Notes: a model not told the origin generated them from the sequence alone. Shown: positions 10,025-29,235, numbered from the stretch's first letter. The stretch: DNA of 64,000 nt from Tiliqua scincoides (GCF_035046505.1 NC_089829.1:10007396-10071395), one strand, 5' to 3'. Numbers and translations are program-made.

Positions 10025-10096
10025 CAGTAGTGTCAAACTCATTTGACTGACTTGCTCTGGAGCAGCCTCACTGAAGTAAATACAAATATTCTAGAG
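10025..10096 (+). mobile_element. hAT-like fragment, family H2 left end
   Basis: CAGTAGTGTCAAACTCATTT matches the left terminus of the family seen complete at 50865-51187 (CAGGGGTGTCAA...). It is cut off after about 70 bases. The LINE fragment to its left landed at its very tip. Confidence 0.5.
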
Positions 10097-10470
10097 CAGT
10101 GGTTCTCACACATTTACTCCCAGTCTCACACCAGGACCCACTTTTTAGAATGAGAATCGGTTGGGACCCACAGGAAGTGATATCTTGACTGCAAGTGACA
10201 TCATCAAGCAGGAAAATTTTTCACAATCCTAGGCTGCAATCCTATCCACACTTACCCAGGAGCAAGTCCCATTGACTATCATTATTAAAAGAATATACAT
10301 AATAGCTTGTTAAAAGTACAGGTCTGTAACATTTCCCCCAATGCAGTCACATACCATGGTAGCATCAAGTCTATTATATTAAAAATAAAATACTGAAATG
10401 AATGAGGACCCACCTGAAATTGGCTCATGATCCACCAAGTGGGTCCTGTCCCACAGTTTGAGAAACACTG
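10097..10470. mobile_element. hAT-like element, family H1, with 8-bp duplication
   Basis: Ends are CAGTGGTTCTCACACATT and CAGTTTGAGAAACACTG, inverted copies. The flanks TTCTAGAG and TTCTAGAC match at 7 of 8 positions, the duplication size expected for hAT. A palindromic family R repeat is nested at about 10231-10285. Confidence 0.7.
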
Positions 10471-11641
10471 TTCTAGACAGAGCGGATGTGTTTGGCACTA
10501 TTGCCCTAATCCACAGAGTTAAGCCACTGAAAATGAATGTATTCATAAACCTGTGTTGGCCTGTTTAGCCACAAAATATGGATGGGGGGGGGGAAGAGCA
10601 GTGGGAGACAAAAGGCCTGGCTAACCCAATACCTGCAGATTCGAAACTTTCTAATTGGCTGGATTGTCAAATTCCAAGAACTTTGATGAGGGCGGGGAGA
10701 AGTAGAAAGAGAAGCCAGGCCAGCTGCCTCAACAGCTAAGCTTCTTTTCCGCCGAGACAATGGGGGTGAGAATGTCTCTGGGCTTTGTGGGCTTCCTTTT
10801 GACACAAGTGTTTCTCACATAAGCCAGAGAAACAACAAAAGCATGCTCACTTTTCTTGATTACCTTAAGTTCCTCTCTTCTCCACCCATTCCCAGTCCTC
10901 TCGCCAGCACTATCCTGTTGTGTTTCTTTCGCTAGCCCAGACACGACCCGCCCACCTCCTGAAGACTGACAAGTCAGCAATAGCCCCACGGCCTCATTTG
11001 CACACTTCTGTCTGACTGCAGGTGCAACAGCAAAACCCCAACCTTTGGCTGTGGGCCCAAGGAAGAGCTGAGCTGAAGCTGGTTGCTCCTAGTAGCCATG
11101 TGGCCAGTAGGGAAAACCAGAGAGGACATGGGGGAAAGAAGGCAGAGGTGGAGCTGCTAGCAACAGCCACACACAGGGAAGACACACACTGTGCAAGCAG
11201 GCAGAGTGAGCGAGGCTGGCTGCTCTGGTATTCTCATTGTGTGCAAGCAAAGGAGGTTGCTGCTGCTGGGTGGGAAGGCAAAGCAAGAAAGAGAAGGAGG
11301 CTGGATCCTCCCCCCCTTGGCCCCGTTCTGCCCACTTCCCACCCACGTCCTGCCCCCAAAATACGGCTAGATGGTGCAGGAAGAGGCCAGCCAGCCAGCC
11401 ATGCAGCGCTGAGGTGTGGCACTGACTGGTGCTGGCTCAGCGCTGGCGCTCCCTTCTTCCCTGGTGCTGTAAGTGTGCCGTACATCACATTTATGACACC
11501 TAGCACTGGCGCTGGAGCTCAGGGCAGGTGCTGAAAGCCCATAGGATTGGGCCCTTAGCAAGTTCTAGGGTCCTATACATGCTTAGCACAGTGATTAAAT
11601 CCAGCTTTAGAAATGCTCCACCACTTTTTACACACTGGAAA

Positions 11642-11878
11642 CAGGGCTAGCCCAAGATCTCCCGGTGACTTTTGCTTCTTCTCCCCCTTCCCCTGAATTA
11701 AAAATGAAAGATGGAAACAGAGCAGAAGAGAAAGTGGGGAGGAGAGTGGTGGGTAGAGTGTTTCTCTTTACACTTCCTCTACCACTCCCCTCTTCCTTTT
11801 AGAATCCAGGAAGTGGAAGGAGTGTAGGAGGAAGAGTAGGAGGTGGGTGAATGGAGGCAGGTGCCCTTGTCAGGACTA
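11642..11878. mobile_element. Palindromic hAT-like element, family P copy 1
   Basis: Begins CAGGGCTAGCCCAAGATCTC. The interior is an imperfect palindrome: an AAACAGAGCAGAAGAG arm faces a CTTCCTCTACC...CTTTTAGAATCCAGGAAG arm. The right terminus is decayed. Confidence 0.6.
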
Positions 11879-12186
11879 AGGTGGCATGTTGGCAATGCAA
11901 ATGTGGGAATGTGTAACCTCCATTCTGGGGGGTTGGTTAAGGGAAAGTTTTTGCAAGCTGGTTCCTAGGCAGCTGATGGATTCCCACCATTGCCATTTAT
12001 ATCAGTACTGGTGGAATTGCTTCCAGGATAGATCCTATGGTGAACTGGAAGATATTCTAAATGAATCGTATTTGAACACAATCACTGAATTTGAAATAAA
12101 GATTTCTGAAATAATTACACTTGAAATAAATCCCTGATGCCAGAAGGACAGGCTCTGGATGGTGGCTTCCTGTCCTCTCATCCTCT

Positions 12187-19770
<7,584 letters not shown>

Positions 19771-20349
19771 CTACAGTTGTGCAAGGGCCCACCAGGCTCT
19801 GTCGGTCTATGCCAAAGAATTTCTACGTGAAGACTTTTGATCTTTGCTCTTCAGCTGGTTGAACTGTCTGTCTCTGGTCAGGCTGTTGTGCAGCGAGACC
19901 TGAACTGACCTCCCTTTTCAACTGTTCCCGGCGGGGGGGGGGGGAACACCCACCAATATTTCCCTGCGCCAGGAGCGCTAGACGGCTTGCATGTCAGTTT
20001 CCTCCGCTGCTCTGCCACTCCCTCCTCAGCCTCTTTGTCCTTCTCTGCTCTGCAAAGATCTAAGTTAAGTCATTGTCAGCTAGAGAACAGAATCGTGGTA
20101 GGTTGAACAGTAGCTGGGGGCATGTCTGTTGCCAGTAAGGGCTGACCTGAATGCTGTGTCATGCCTTAGTCTGCCACTACCCAGTGCCTCTGTAGTTGTT
20201 TCAACAATTCACGCTGTTTTCACACAGAGGCATGGCATCACAGAGTACAGACTCAATCTCCTGTTTTCCTCTTTCAAAAAATAAAATGTTAGAATTCAGG
20301 TCATGTGCTGTGCAGGCCAAAGAAATGTGAGGAAGTGAAGGAAAAGTAG

Positions 20350-20352
<3 letters not shown>

Positions 20353-20388
<36 letters not shown>

Positions 20389-20389
20389 C
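20353..20389 (+). repeat. (AG)n microsatellite
   Basis: About 18 AG units, uninterrupted, just outside a family P element. Confidence 0.95.
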
Positions 20390-20403
20390 AATAGCTGTTC
20401 TGG

Positions 20404-20742
20404 CAATGCTGGCCAGCCCAATACCTCCTGGCACCTTAAATGGTGTGTCCCTTGCATTACACTCTGCCATATCAAATGCCAGTCTTCATGTTTGCTATTC
20501 CTCCTCCTCCCATTCCCTGGATTCGAAAGGACCAGGGGATCAGAGTGGAAAAGGAAGTGCAGAGGAGAGGAGAGTCTCTCTGCTTTAACCCACCCCTCCC
20601 TTCTCCTCTCCTCCACTTTCCTCTTCTGCTCTATTCACCTCTCCCTTTCTGAAACCAGGGTGTGGGAGGAGGTGACAAATGCCCCCCCCATACGTTGTCT
20701 GAGGTGACCATTTCAACCAGCCTCATGGATGTGTTGGCCCTG
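20404..20742. mobile_element. Palindromic hAT-like element, family P copy 3
   Basis: Left end CAATGCTGGCCAGCCC, then ACCTCCTGGCACCTTAAATG; right end CCTCATGGATGTGTTGGCCCTG. The inner arms GAGTGGAAAAGGAAGTGCAG and CTCCACTTTCCTCTTCTGCT face each other. Confidence 0.75.
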
Positions 20743-20860
20743 AAGACTGGAAACAAGGTACCAACGCAAGGGCACTGGTAACAGTACCAGTGCTAGGGAC
20801 CTGCAGGGCAGTGGCCCCAGGACCTACCACTCTTCTCCATACCAAGTCAGACCATACTCT

Positions 20861-21212
20861 GTTAGAACAGACAAAAGAAAATATTTCTTTACTCAGCGTG
20901 TGGTTGGTCTGTGGAACTCCTTGCCACAGGATGTGGTGATGGCATCTGGCCTGGACACCTTTAAAAGGGGATTGGACAAGTTTCTGGAGGAAAAATCAAT
21001 TACGGGTTACAAGCCATGATGTATATCTGCAACCTCCTGATTTTAGAAATGGGCTATGTCAGAATGCCAGATGCAAGGGAGGGCACCAGGATGAGGTCTT
21101 TTGTTATCTGGTGTGCTCCCTGGGGCATTTGGTGGGCCGCTGTGAGATACAGGAAGCTGGACTAGATGGGCCTATGGCCTGATCCAGTAGGGCTGTTCTT
21201 ATGTTGTTATAT
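20861..21212 (+). mobile_element. CR1 LINE 3' end, relatively young
   Basis: From ACAGACAAAAGAAAATATTT through the C-terminal GTGGAACTCCTTGCCACAGG and RGLDKFLEEK region to CTGTTCTTATGTTGTTATATG. Only about the last 350 bases of CR1 are present, and by eye they differ little from the copy at 26.2-28.8 kb. Confidence 0.9.
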
Positions 21213-21369
21213 GAGGATAAGACCATGCCCAGAATTCACCCAGTGAATCCATAATGCTGCTTCCAGAAAGTCTACAAACAACTGAAAGAGGCACTTTAGG
21301 TGGTGGCTTTCTGACATTGAGTGGGGGGGGGGGGAAGAGCAATGATCTCTGTTCCAATCTCAGTACAGC

Positions 21370-21505
21370 ATCTTTTTCAGTGACCGTTTGAGGTTATCTG
21401 GGTGTTTCTTTTTCGGATTGTGAGCCCTTTTGGGATGTCTGAATTCATTTTGCTATGTAAAGCACTTGGCAACTCTTTTGTGGACAAGCAGTATATAAAT
21501 ATTTG
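21370..21505 (+). repeat. SINE/LINE-type 3' tail relic
   Basis: GATTGTGAGCCCTTTTGGGA, then TATGTAAAGCACTTGGCAAC and AAGCAGTATATAAATATTTG, a tail I associate with retroposed elements in reptile genomes. The head is missing or unrecognised. Confidence 0.4.
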
Positions 21506-21542
21506 TAAACAGAATAGTCATCTGAACAGAGTTAACCACAGT

Positions 21543-21636
21543 AAGAGCCAAATCCTGGGTGTGTCTACTCAGAAGTATGTCCCATATAAGTCAATGGGGC
21601 TTACTCCCAGGAAAGTGTGGATAGGATTGTAGCCTA
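21543..21636. repeat. Short palindrome, family R (well preserved)
   Basis: AATCCTGGGTGTGTCTACTC ... GTCAATGGGGCTTACTCCCA ... GTGTGGATAGGATTG. Ends and core are inverted copies. Confidence 0.75.
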
Positions 21637-22294
21637 AGGCCTCACTTTCACAGTTATTTGAGAACAGCAGACTGTAGATACCGATTCTGGCCTGAGTGTT
21701 GTTGGCACATAACAGCTTCAGAGAAACAGGGTATTTTCCAAACAGGACTACCGGGATTAGGACAAGTGGAAATGTAGCAAGTCTCCTCCTTCCGGCTCAT
21801 TCTGATGTAATGTGATTTACACATTGACTCATCTTTTGGTATGTGGTTAGTTCCTGTCCTTGTGGTTAGTTGTCAGTTGTCACCGATCAACTGGTTATAA
21901 AATCATGTCTGTTGTTAATTCATTTTTACACCAAGGCCAGCTTGTCCATGAGGTCGACTGAAGTACAGGTGACATTGCTTAGCAATGTTCCGATAAGTGA
22001 CAGACCATATATACCACGGTCCGTCATTGATCCTGGCTGCCCCAACCCAAAGTCTCCAAAGGCTTTTCTGAGCCCTGCAGAGGCCGTGTGCATCCATCAA
22101 CAGCCGCTATGGAACTCAGAATGACTCAGAAAGAAAAACCTTCTGGTTTCCAGTTCCCCCTTGGCTTGGTGCTTCAAGCAGATGAGGCCACTTAATGATG
22201 GCATCACTTAACGACAGGGATACGTTAAGGGATCGGAGATCCCTGTCATTATGCAACACTCACCAGTAGTCTCCTTGGGCAGTGGCTTCACAGG

Positions 22295-22397
22295 AGCACC
22301 CACAGTCACTGGCCGTCCTCCTCCTGCTTTTAGCTTCTCAGCTCCATGGAAGCAGGCACTAGAACGAAAGAGGAAGTGTAGAGGAGGGAGTGGTGCG
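22295..22397. mobile_element. Family P partial copy (4a), host of a nested P copy
   Basis: Half of a family P palindrome (CCTCCTCCTGCTTTTAGCTT ... AAAGAGGAAGTGTAGAGGAG) interrupted by copy 4. Its sequence continues after 22558 (GTGGTGAGCTAGAGTGATGG). Confidence 0.6.
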
Positions 22398-22557
22398 CAG
22401 GGCTGGTCCAAGACCTCCTAACACCTAAGGCAGTGTTCCAAATGCTGTCCCTGCCCTTACTGGGAGATACAACAGCCTCTGCTCCTCCCAGGGGACGCAA
22501 GTGGGGGAGGCAAAGGTGGGTACCACCTCAACAACCGGCTGACTGAGGCTGGCCCTG
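22398..22557. mobile_element. Family P short copy 4, nested, with 8-bp duplication
   Basis: Complete short element, 160 bp, beginning CAGGGCTGGTCCAAGACCTC and ending GACTGAGGCTGGCCCTG. The flanks are GTGGTGCG and GTGGTGAG, matching at 7 of 8, a hAT-size target-site duplication. It lacks the long inner palindrome. Confidence 0.75.
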
Positions 22558-23160
22558 GTGGTGAGCTAGAGTGATGGTCAGAAAGGTGTAGACTTAGGAG
22601 TTTTCCTAAGATCTCATCATCCCTCCTCCTGTTGATATTTTTGGAACCCTAAAACTATGATTGCAGTCCTAGCATCCTATAGTTTATCTTTTTTCCTGTA
22701 AGTCTCTGTCCCTGATAGCCCCGTCCCTGTCTTGTTCCCTGTGGTTTATTGCACCTGCTTCTCTGACCTTTTCGATCACTGTCCCCAAAAGTCTAGTTTT
22801 GTCCAGGACCCTGAACCAAACTCTGATCAGAAATCCTTTGCTCTTTGTCCATCTCCTCTTCACCTATACCGAATCAATGATTCTTGAAGTGTGAGAGAGT
22901 CCTTTACGCAAATGCCCCATGTCACATTCTACTTTGTGCTCTAATTTAAAACAATAAGAACAACAGAAGTAGAAAATGTGGCTGGACCACCAGATGGCGG
23001 ACATGGCTAACTTTTGGTTTACAGATTCAGCATTGTGAGCAACATACAGGAGGCACCTTTGGGGGGGAAGTAGATACTGATTCCCTCATCCCACATGTGG
23101 CTACAGTGCAGTCTGTGACTGGCTAAGATAGAAATGTGGAGCATGGGTAGCATGTCTTAA

Positions 23161-23250
23161 AGCCCAATCCTATGCCTGTCTACTCAGAAGTAAGCCCCAT
23201 TATATTCAATGGGGCTTACCTCCAGGAAAGTGTGGCTAGGATTACAGCCT
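23161..23250. repeat. Short palindrome, family R
   Basis: AGCCCAATCCTATGCCTGTC ... AGAAGTAAGCCCCATTATAT and TCAATGGGGCTTACCTCCAG ... GATTACAGCC. It abuts a family Q element directly. Confidence 0.75.
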
Positions 23251-23252
23251 TA

Positions 23253-23434
23253 GGGCTCAATCCTATCCAACTTTCTAGTACTGCTACAGCTGTGATGCAG
23301 CCCTGAGGTAAGGGAACAAATATTCCCTTACCTTAAGGAGGCCACCGTGAGTGTACCCCCCCCATTGCAGGATACAGCACACGCCCCACTGGCACGGTTG
23401 CATCAGCGCTGGAAAGTTGGATAGGATTGGGCCC
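23253..23434. repeat. Palindromic element, family Q
   Basis: Begins GGGCTCAATCCTATCCAACT and ends AAGTTGGATAGGATTGGGCC. Inner hairpin around AAATATTCCCTTACC. Confidence 0.8.
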
Positions 23435-23589
23435 TGAGTGTCAGATTCACAACTTTGGTATCTCCAAATGTGATTATTCTGCATGTGGTTCCATTGATGA
23501 TACCTGACTCTGTTCCAGTAACAATACATCAAGGCAGACAAGCAGAGATGGATGCAGCATTAAGAACAGCTATTTGCTTTTATAGAATG

Positions 23590-23962
23590 TGGGCTTGCCT
23601 GTCAGTGAGGCCAACTGAGGTGACTGCCTGAGGAAGCAGATTGGTGAGGGTTTTCACCTCTGCTAGCATGCCTAACTCCACTATTCTTCCTCCTCCCACT
23701 CCCTGGATTTTGGAAGGAAGAGGTGAACAGACTGGAGGAGGAAATGTGGAGCAGAATGCTCAGCTAGAGCCTTGAGCATCTCTGACTTACATAAAGTCTC
23801 TGACACTCTAGCCCACCACTCACCTCTCATCCACACTTCTTCTTCTGCTCTGTACCCCTTTTCCTTTTCAAATCCAGGGGGCAGGAGGAGGAGCAACAGA
23901 AGCAGCAGCTCATGTGCTGCCAGACCGGGGGGGGGGGGTGTTCAGCATTTGGTACAGCACAC
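23590..23962. mobile_element. Palindromic hAT-like element, family P copy 5
   Basis: The left end GTGAGGCCAACTGAGGTGAC is the inverse of the right end of other copies. The interior has CTCCTCCCACTCCCTGGATT and CTCTAGCCCACCACTCACC facing arms. A C/G homopolymer follows near 23930. Confidence 0.7.
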
Positions 23963-23999
23963 AAGAAAACTGGAACACACAGTGGCCCATTCAGATTGG

Positions 24000-24092
24000 G
24001 TTGTTACTTATCTTACAGGTTATGGAAGGACATCATCAAAATAATGCATGTGAAGTGCTTTGCAGACCCAGAAAGCACTGGGCAAATGTAAG
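24000..24092 (+). repeat. MIR-like SINE 3' relic
   Basis: ATAATGCATGTGAAGTGCTT, then AGAAAGCACTGGGCAAATGT, matches the 3' part of MIR in forward orientation. Confidence 0.5.
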
Positions 24093-26083
24093 GGGGATGA
24101 TGATGGTCAGTGATCATGTACAGGCATTTAGATGCATGGGCATTAGAACTGATAGGTAACCGCGCACATGCGGAGACTTAACTTCTAAAGATGCTGGGAA
24201 TTGAGCTGATCTGAACCCTGAAGAATGACTCTTGCAACTCACACTACAGATTTTAAAAAGGCATCCCCCAAAAGGTGAAAATAGAGGTAACATACGTATA
24301 TAACTATAGAGAGAGACCAGAAAATATTCTCCCTGAGAAACTGGGATGGTTGGAGAATTTACTTGTACAGATTAATGGAAATGCTGACACATGCTTCGGG
24401 GTGCATTTGCTGCACATGCCAATAGCCCTTTCTGGATCAAGAGTCATTTCATTTGGCCAAGTGAACAAAAGTGTCCTTCACTATCCAGCCAGGTTTGGAT
24501 CCCTTCCATGACAGCACTCACTCAGCCAGCTACTTCTTGGACTTGGATATGGGATGCACCCTGCAGGTAGAAGGACATTTGGGCAAAGGACACAAGCTGA
24601 GGCATCGCCAGGGAGAGAGGACAGGGGCACTGGAGCTGCTAAGAAAGGAGGCCCACTGTCAATTCTGCTTGCGTCCACCTTTCTTCAGAGGATGCATTTT
24701 GCAGAGGACTGATAACTGTTCAAGTCTGTGTCATTGTGGGGAGGAGGCTGTTGTTTTTGTGATGGGAGGCAGACTTTGCTTTTCAGGCCAACGGAACAGG
24801 ATGACTTTCCTGACTTGAAGTCGCTACAGATCTGCCAATTTTCTCATTTGCAGTGGAAAGAGTTTTGCATCTGACTGGTCCCCTGGCTTTTCTCCCACTG
24901 AAAAACTGATTTTGCCTTCCTCCTTCTTGTCTTCATTGAGCGTTCACTAAGAGCGTTTGGGGCAGTTATGTTTGGCTTTCAAAGAACTCAATTCGCTCAA
25001 CTGAAGCAAAGCAGCTCAACGTCGGCAAGATCTCAGTGTGTTTGCCAAGTAATCTGAATTGCTTGGCAAAAGGTGAGCTTGCCAGATAATTCTATGGGAT
25101 AGTTGAGACCTGAGGACTTGCACACGGATGACGCAAACACTGGTGTTATGTGGCTATATCGCAATTCAGATCCACCAAAGTGGTGGGCAGGCCAATTCTG
25201 CTGCAACAGGCAGGCTGACTATAGGAGGTGGCTGCAGCAGTGGACCTAGAGCTGAGCAAAAGGGGCAAATGCCCCGGGCGCTGGGTCCGCACGCCTCTAG
25301 GACTGTGCAGGGAACCTCAATGAGGCTCCTGTCGCAGTCAGAAACTGCACTTCCGGTTTTCTGGAAGTGTGGTTTAAGACTGCGGGGAAGCCTCAGAAGG
25401 TCCTACAGTCGCACGAGGTTCTGTTGTGCTTTGGAGGTGGGGGGAGGCTTTGCGTGTGGGGGGCAGCATCTTGGGGGGACGGCTTTGTGGACCTTTGGCC
25501 TGGGAGTGGGGGGGGCTGAGTTCACCACTTGGTGGCTGTGGCACAACTCAGAGTAAATTTATCACCACCTGTCATGAGTCAACCACATCTGTGGAGCTAC
25601 TTGGCTAATTTGAGCACCCTGTGTAAGGCTGACTGGGCCAGGGACGGTGGTTAGGATCCAGCCTAAGTTGCTGAGTCCAGTCTGAGCCCTGGTCCATCCA
25701 CTGGCCTGCCCTCCACGCCCCAAAACGGCCCTGTCCCACCCTCCTGCCACCCTCTCCAACCCCCCTCACCAGCCTCCTTAGGCCGGTGCAAACTCACCAG
25801 ATCTGTAGCTGGATCTGGCACCGGGAGGCTGGCACGTGTCTTCGCACTGGCCTGCTTGGTTCACAAGGAGGTGCAAACATGCTCACAAGGGACTTGTGCC
25901 GGCCCATCTCCCTCTCTGGATTGTGTCCTCCGTTAACTTCTGATTAATACTCCCAGGTTTTCATCTGAAAGCATGAAGGAATGAAATTTGTTCCTCGGGG
26001 GAAAAAGACAAGCACTTTACATTAATGCAACAATAAAACTCTGCAGGATGTTTTGCAGAGGGTAGTCTGTTTTGACATTTTGA

Positions 26084-26199
26084 CGGGGTAGCCCCAAGTT
26101 CTCCTGGCACCTGAGGCAATACCCAAATGCCACCCACTCTCATGGCATTATGCTCACCACCACTGGTTCTCCTTCTGCTTCCTTGATTTGAAGAGGAGG
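26084..26199. mobile_element. Family P copy 6, left part (split by CR1)
   Basis: Reads CCCCAAGTTCTCCTGGCACC, then CTTCTGCTTCCTTGATTTGA, and stops in the purine arm at GAAGAGGAGGA. The right part resumes at 28829 with GAGGAGAGGAATGGAGTAGA. Confidence 0.75.
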
Positions 26200-28828
26200 A
26201 AACAGGAAACAGATCAGGGAGGTGACAAGGAGGGACAGGGTTGTAATCATGGGGGACTTCAATTATCCTCATATTGACTGGGTCAATTTGTGTTCTGGTC
26301 ACGATAAGGAAACCGGATTTCTTGACGTGCTAAATGACTGTGGCTTAGATCAGCTAGTCACGGAGCCCACCAGAGGACAAGTGACTCTGGATTTAATTTT
26401 GTCTGGTACGCAGGACCTGGTTAGAGATGTAAACGTTACTGAGCCATTGGGGAACAGTGATCATGCTGCGATCCGTTTTGACGTGCACGTTGGGGGAAGA
26501 ATACCAGGCAAATCTCTAACAAAAACCCTTGACTTCCGACGGGCGGACTTCCCTCAAATGAGGAGGCTGGTTAGAAGGAGGTTGAAAGGGAGGGTAAAAA
26601 GAGTCCAGTCTCTCCAGAGTGCATGGAGGCTGCTTAAAACAACAGTAATAGAGGCCCAGCAGAGGTGTATACCGCAAAGAAAGAAGGGTTCCACTAAATC
26701 CAGGAGAGTGCCCGCATGGCTAACCAGCCAAGTTAGAGAGGCTGTGAAGGGCAAGGAAGCTTCCTTCCGTAAATGGAAGTCTTGCCCTAATGAAGAGAAT
26801 AAAAAGGAACATAAACTGTGGCAAAAGAAATGTAAGAAGGTGATAGGGGAGGCCAAGCGAGACTATGAGGAACGCATGGCCAGCAACATTAAGGGGAATA
26901 ATAAAAGCTTCTTCAAATATGTTAGAAGCAGGAAACCCGCCAGAGAAGCGGTTGGCCCTCTGGATGGTGAGGGAGGGAAAGGGGAGATAAAAGGAGACTT
27001 AGAGATGGCAGAGAAATTAAATGAGTTCTTTGCATCTGTCTTCACGGCAGAAGACCTCGGGCAGATACCGCTGCCCAAACGGCCCCTCCTAACCGAGGAG
27101 TTAAGTCAGATAGAGGTTAAAAGAGAAGATGTTTCAGACCTCATTGATAAATTAAAGATCAATAAGTCACCGGGCCCTGATGGCATCCACCCAAGGGTTA
27201 TTAAGGAATTGAAGAATGAAGTTGCAGATCTCTTGACTAAGGTATGCAACTTGTCCCTCAAAACGGCCACAGTGCCAGAAGATTGGAGGATAGCAAATGT
27301 CACGCCTATTTTTAAAAAGGGAAAGAGGGGGGACCCGGGAAACTATAGGCCGGTCAGCCTAACATCCATACCGGGTAAGATGGTGGAATGCCTCATCAAA
27401 GATAGGATCTCAAAACACATAGACGAACAGGCCTTGCTGAGGGAGAATCAGCATGGCTTCTGTAAGGGTAAGTCTTGCCTCACAAACCTTATAGAATTCT
27501 TTGAAAAGGTCAACAGGCATGTGGATGCGGGAGAACTCGTGGACATTATATATCTGGACTTTCAGAAGGCGTTTGACACGGTCCCTCACCAAAGGCTACT
27601 GAAAAAACTCCACAGTCAGGGAATTAGAGGACAGGTCCTCTCGTGGATTGAGAACTGGTTGGAGGCCAGGAAGCAGAGAGTGGGTGTCAATGGGCAATTT
27701 TCACAATGGAGAGAGGTGAAAAGCGGTGTGCCCCAAGGATCTGTCCTGGGACCGGTGCTTTTCAACCTCTTCATAAATGACCTGGAGACAGGGTTGAGCA
27801 GTGAAGTGGCAAAGTTTGCAGACGACACCAAACTTTTCCGAGTGGTAAAGACCAGAAGTGATTGTGAGGAGCTCCAGAAGGATCTCTCCAGACTGGCAGA
27901 ATGGGCAGCAAAATGGCAGATGCGCTTCAATGTCAGCAAGTGTAAAGTCATGCACATTGGGGCAAAAAATCAAAACTTTAGATATAGGCTGATGGGTTCT
28001 GAGCTGTCTGTGACAGATCAGGAGAGAGATCTTGGGGTGGTGGTGGACAGGTCGATGAAAGTGTCGACCCAATGTGCGGCGGCAGTGAAGAAGGCCAATT
28101 CTATGCTTGGGATCATTAGGAAGGGTATTGAGAACAAAACGGTTAGTATTATAATGCCGTTTTACAAATCTATGGTAAGGCCACACCTGGAGTATTGTGT
28201 CCAGTTCTGGTCGCCACATCTCAAAAAAGACATAGTGGAAATGGAAAAGGTGCAAAAGAGAGCGACTAAGATGATTACGGGGCTGGGGCACCTTCCTTAT
28301 AAGGAAAGGCTACGGCGTTTGGGCCTCTTCAGCCTAGAAAAGAGACGCTTGAGGGGGGACATGATTGAGACATACAAAATTATGCAGGGGATGGACAGAG
28401 TGGATAGGGAGATGCTCTTTACACTCTCACATAATACCAGAACCAGGGGACATCCACTAAAATTGAGTGTTGGGCGGGTTAGGACAGACAAAAGAAAATA
28501 TTTCTTTACTCAGCGCGTGGTCGGTCTGTGGAACTCCTTGCCACAGGATGTGGTGCTGGCGTCTAGCCTAGACGCCTTTAAAAGGGGATTGGACGAGTTT
28601 CTGGAGGAAAAATCCATTATGGGGTACAAGCCATGATGTGTATGCGCAACCTCCTGATTTTAGGAATGGGTTAAGTCAGAATGCCAGATGTAGGGGAGAG
28701 CACCAGGATGAGGTCTCTTGTTATCTGGTGTGCTCCCTGGGGCATTTGGTGGGCCGCTGTGAGATACAGGAAGCTGGACTAGATGGGCCTATGGCCTGAT
28801 CCAGTGGGGCTGTTCTTATGTTCTTATG
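26200..28828 (+). mobile_element. CR1 LINE, young 5'-truncated copy with open ORF2
   Basis: An uninterrupted frame of 804 codons (26222-28636; opened here at a GTG, so the true frame enters from the truncated 5' side). Parts in order are the end of the apurinic-type endonuclease (VIMGDFNYPHIDW, then NSDHAAIRF), an SPGPDGIHP block, IFKKGKRGDPGNYRPVSLTS, the DFQKAFDTVPH and SGVPQGSVLGPVLF motifs, the catalytic FADDTKLF, and the C-terminal thumb-like part ending SIMGYKP. The 3' UTR of about 190 bases ends in TTCTTATG-type octamers, as in CR1. Most of the endonuclease and any ORF1 are missing, so it cannot be autonomous. The clade assignment is from memory of CR1 proteins. Confidence 0.95.
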
Positions 28829-29081
28829 AGGAGAGGAATGGAGTAGAACAGGAAGTGTGGAGGAGAGTGGTGGGCTAGAGCAGTGAGTCACTCTAGCCCG
28901 CCACTCTTCTCTCTCCTCTCCTCTCCTCCATACTTCAGTTGAATTCTTCCCCTCCTTTTTGAATGAGTTCAGGGAGTAAGAGGAAGAAGTGGTAGAGGCA
29001 TGAGAAAAGAAGTAAATAGACACTGCCCGTTCGCTGCCTGAAGCAACTCTCTCAGTTGGCTGTATGGATGGACTGATCCTG
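28829..29081. mobile_element. Family P copy 6, right part
   Basis: AGGAAGTGTGGAGGAGAGTG GTGGGCTAGAGC faces CTCTAGCCCGCCACTC, then the right end CAGTTGGCTGTATGGATGGA CTGATCCTG. Together with 26084-26199 it forms one element interrupted by the CR1. Confidence 0.8.
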
Positions 29082-29235
29082 AATTTTTGCTATACTTTCT
29101 GCATTTTGTAATTTCTGGCATCACCACAGCTGTGTACATTTATAGCCAGGCATCTCCCCCATCCTTAGCTGCAACATCCTGAGCCTGAGTTACCAAAGGA
29201 ATCCATCCTGCTGACACCCAATCAATGCAATAGAT

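Larger units (their letters stand above)
7723..12186. other. Spacer between PINK1 and CDA, repeat-filled
   Basis: No host exon is recognised here. It holds a SINE relic, a CR1 copy split by an L1-like insertion, a MIR-like relic, a LINE 3' fragment, two hAT-like elements and a palindromic hAT-like copy at 11642-11878. At about 11400-11560 a repeat rich in GCACTGGCGCTGG motifs recurs, inverted, near 29550-29650. The CDA 3' UTR must run leftward from 12187, but no canonical AATAAA was found for it; a variant TATAAA lies near 11996. Confidence 0.5.
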
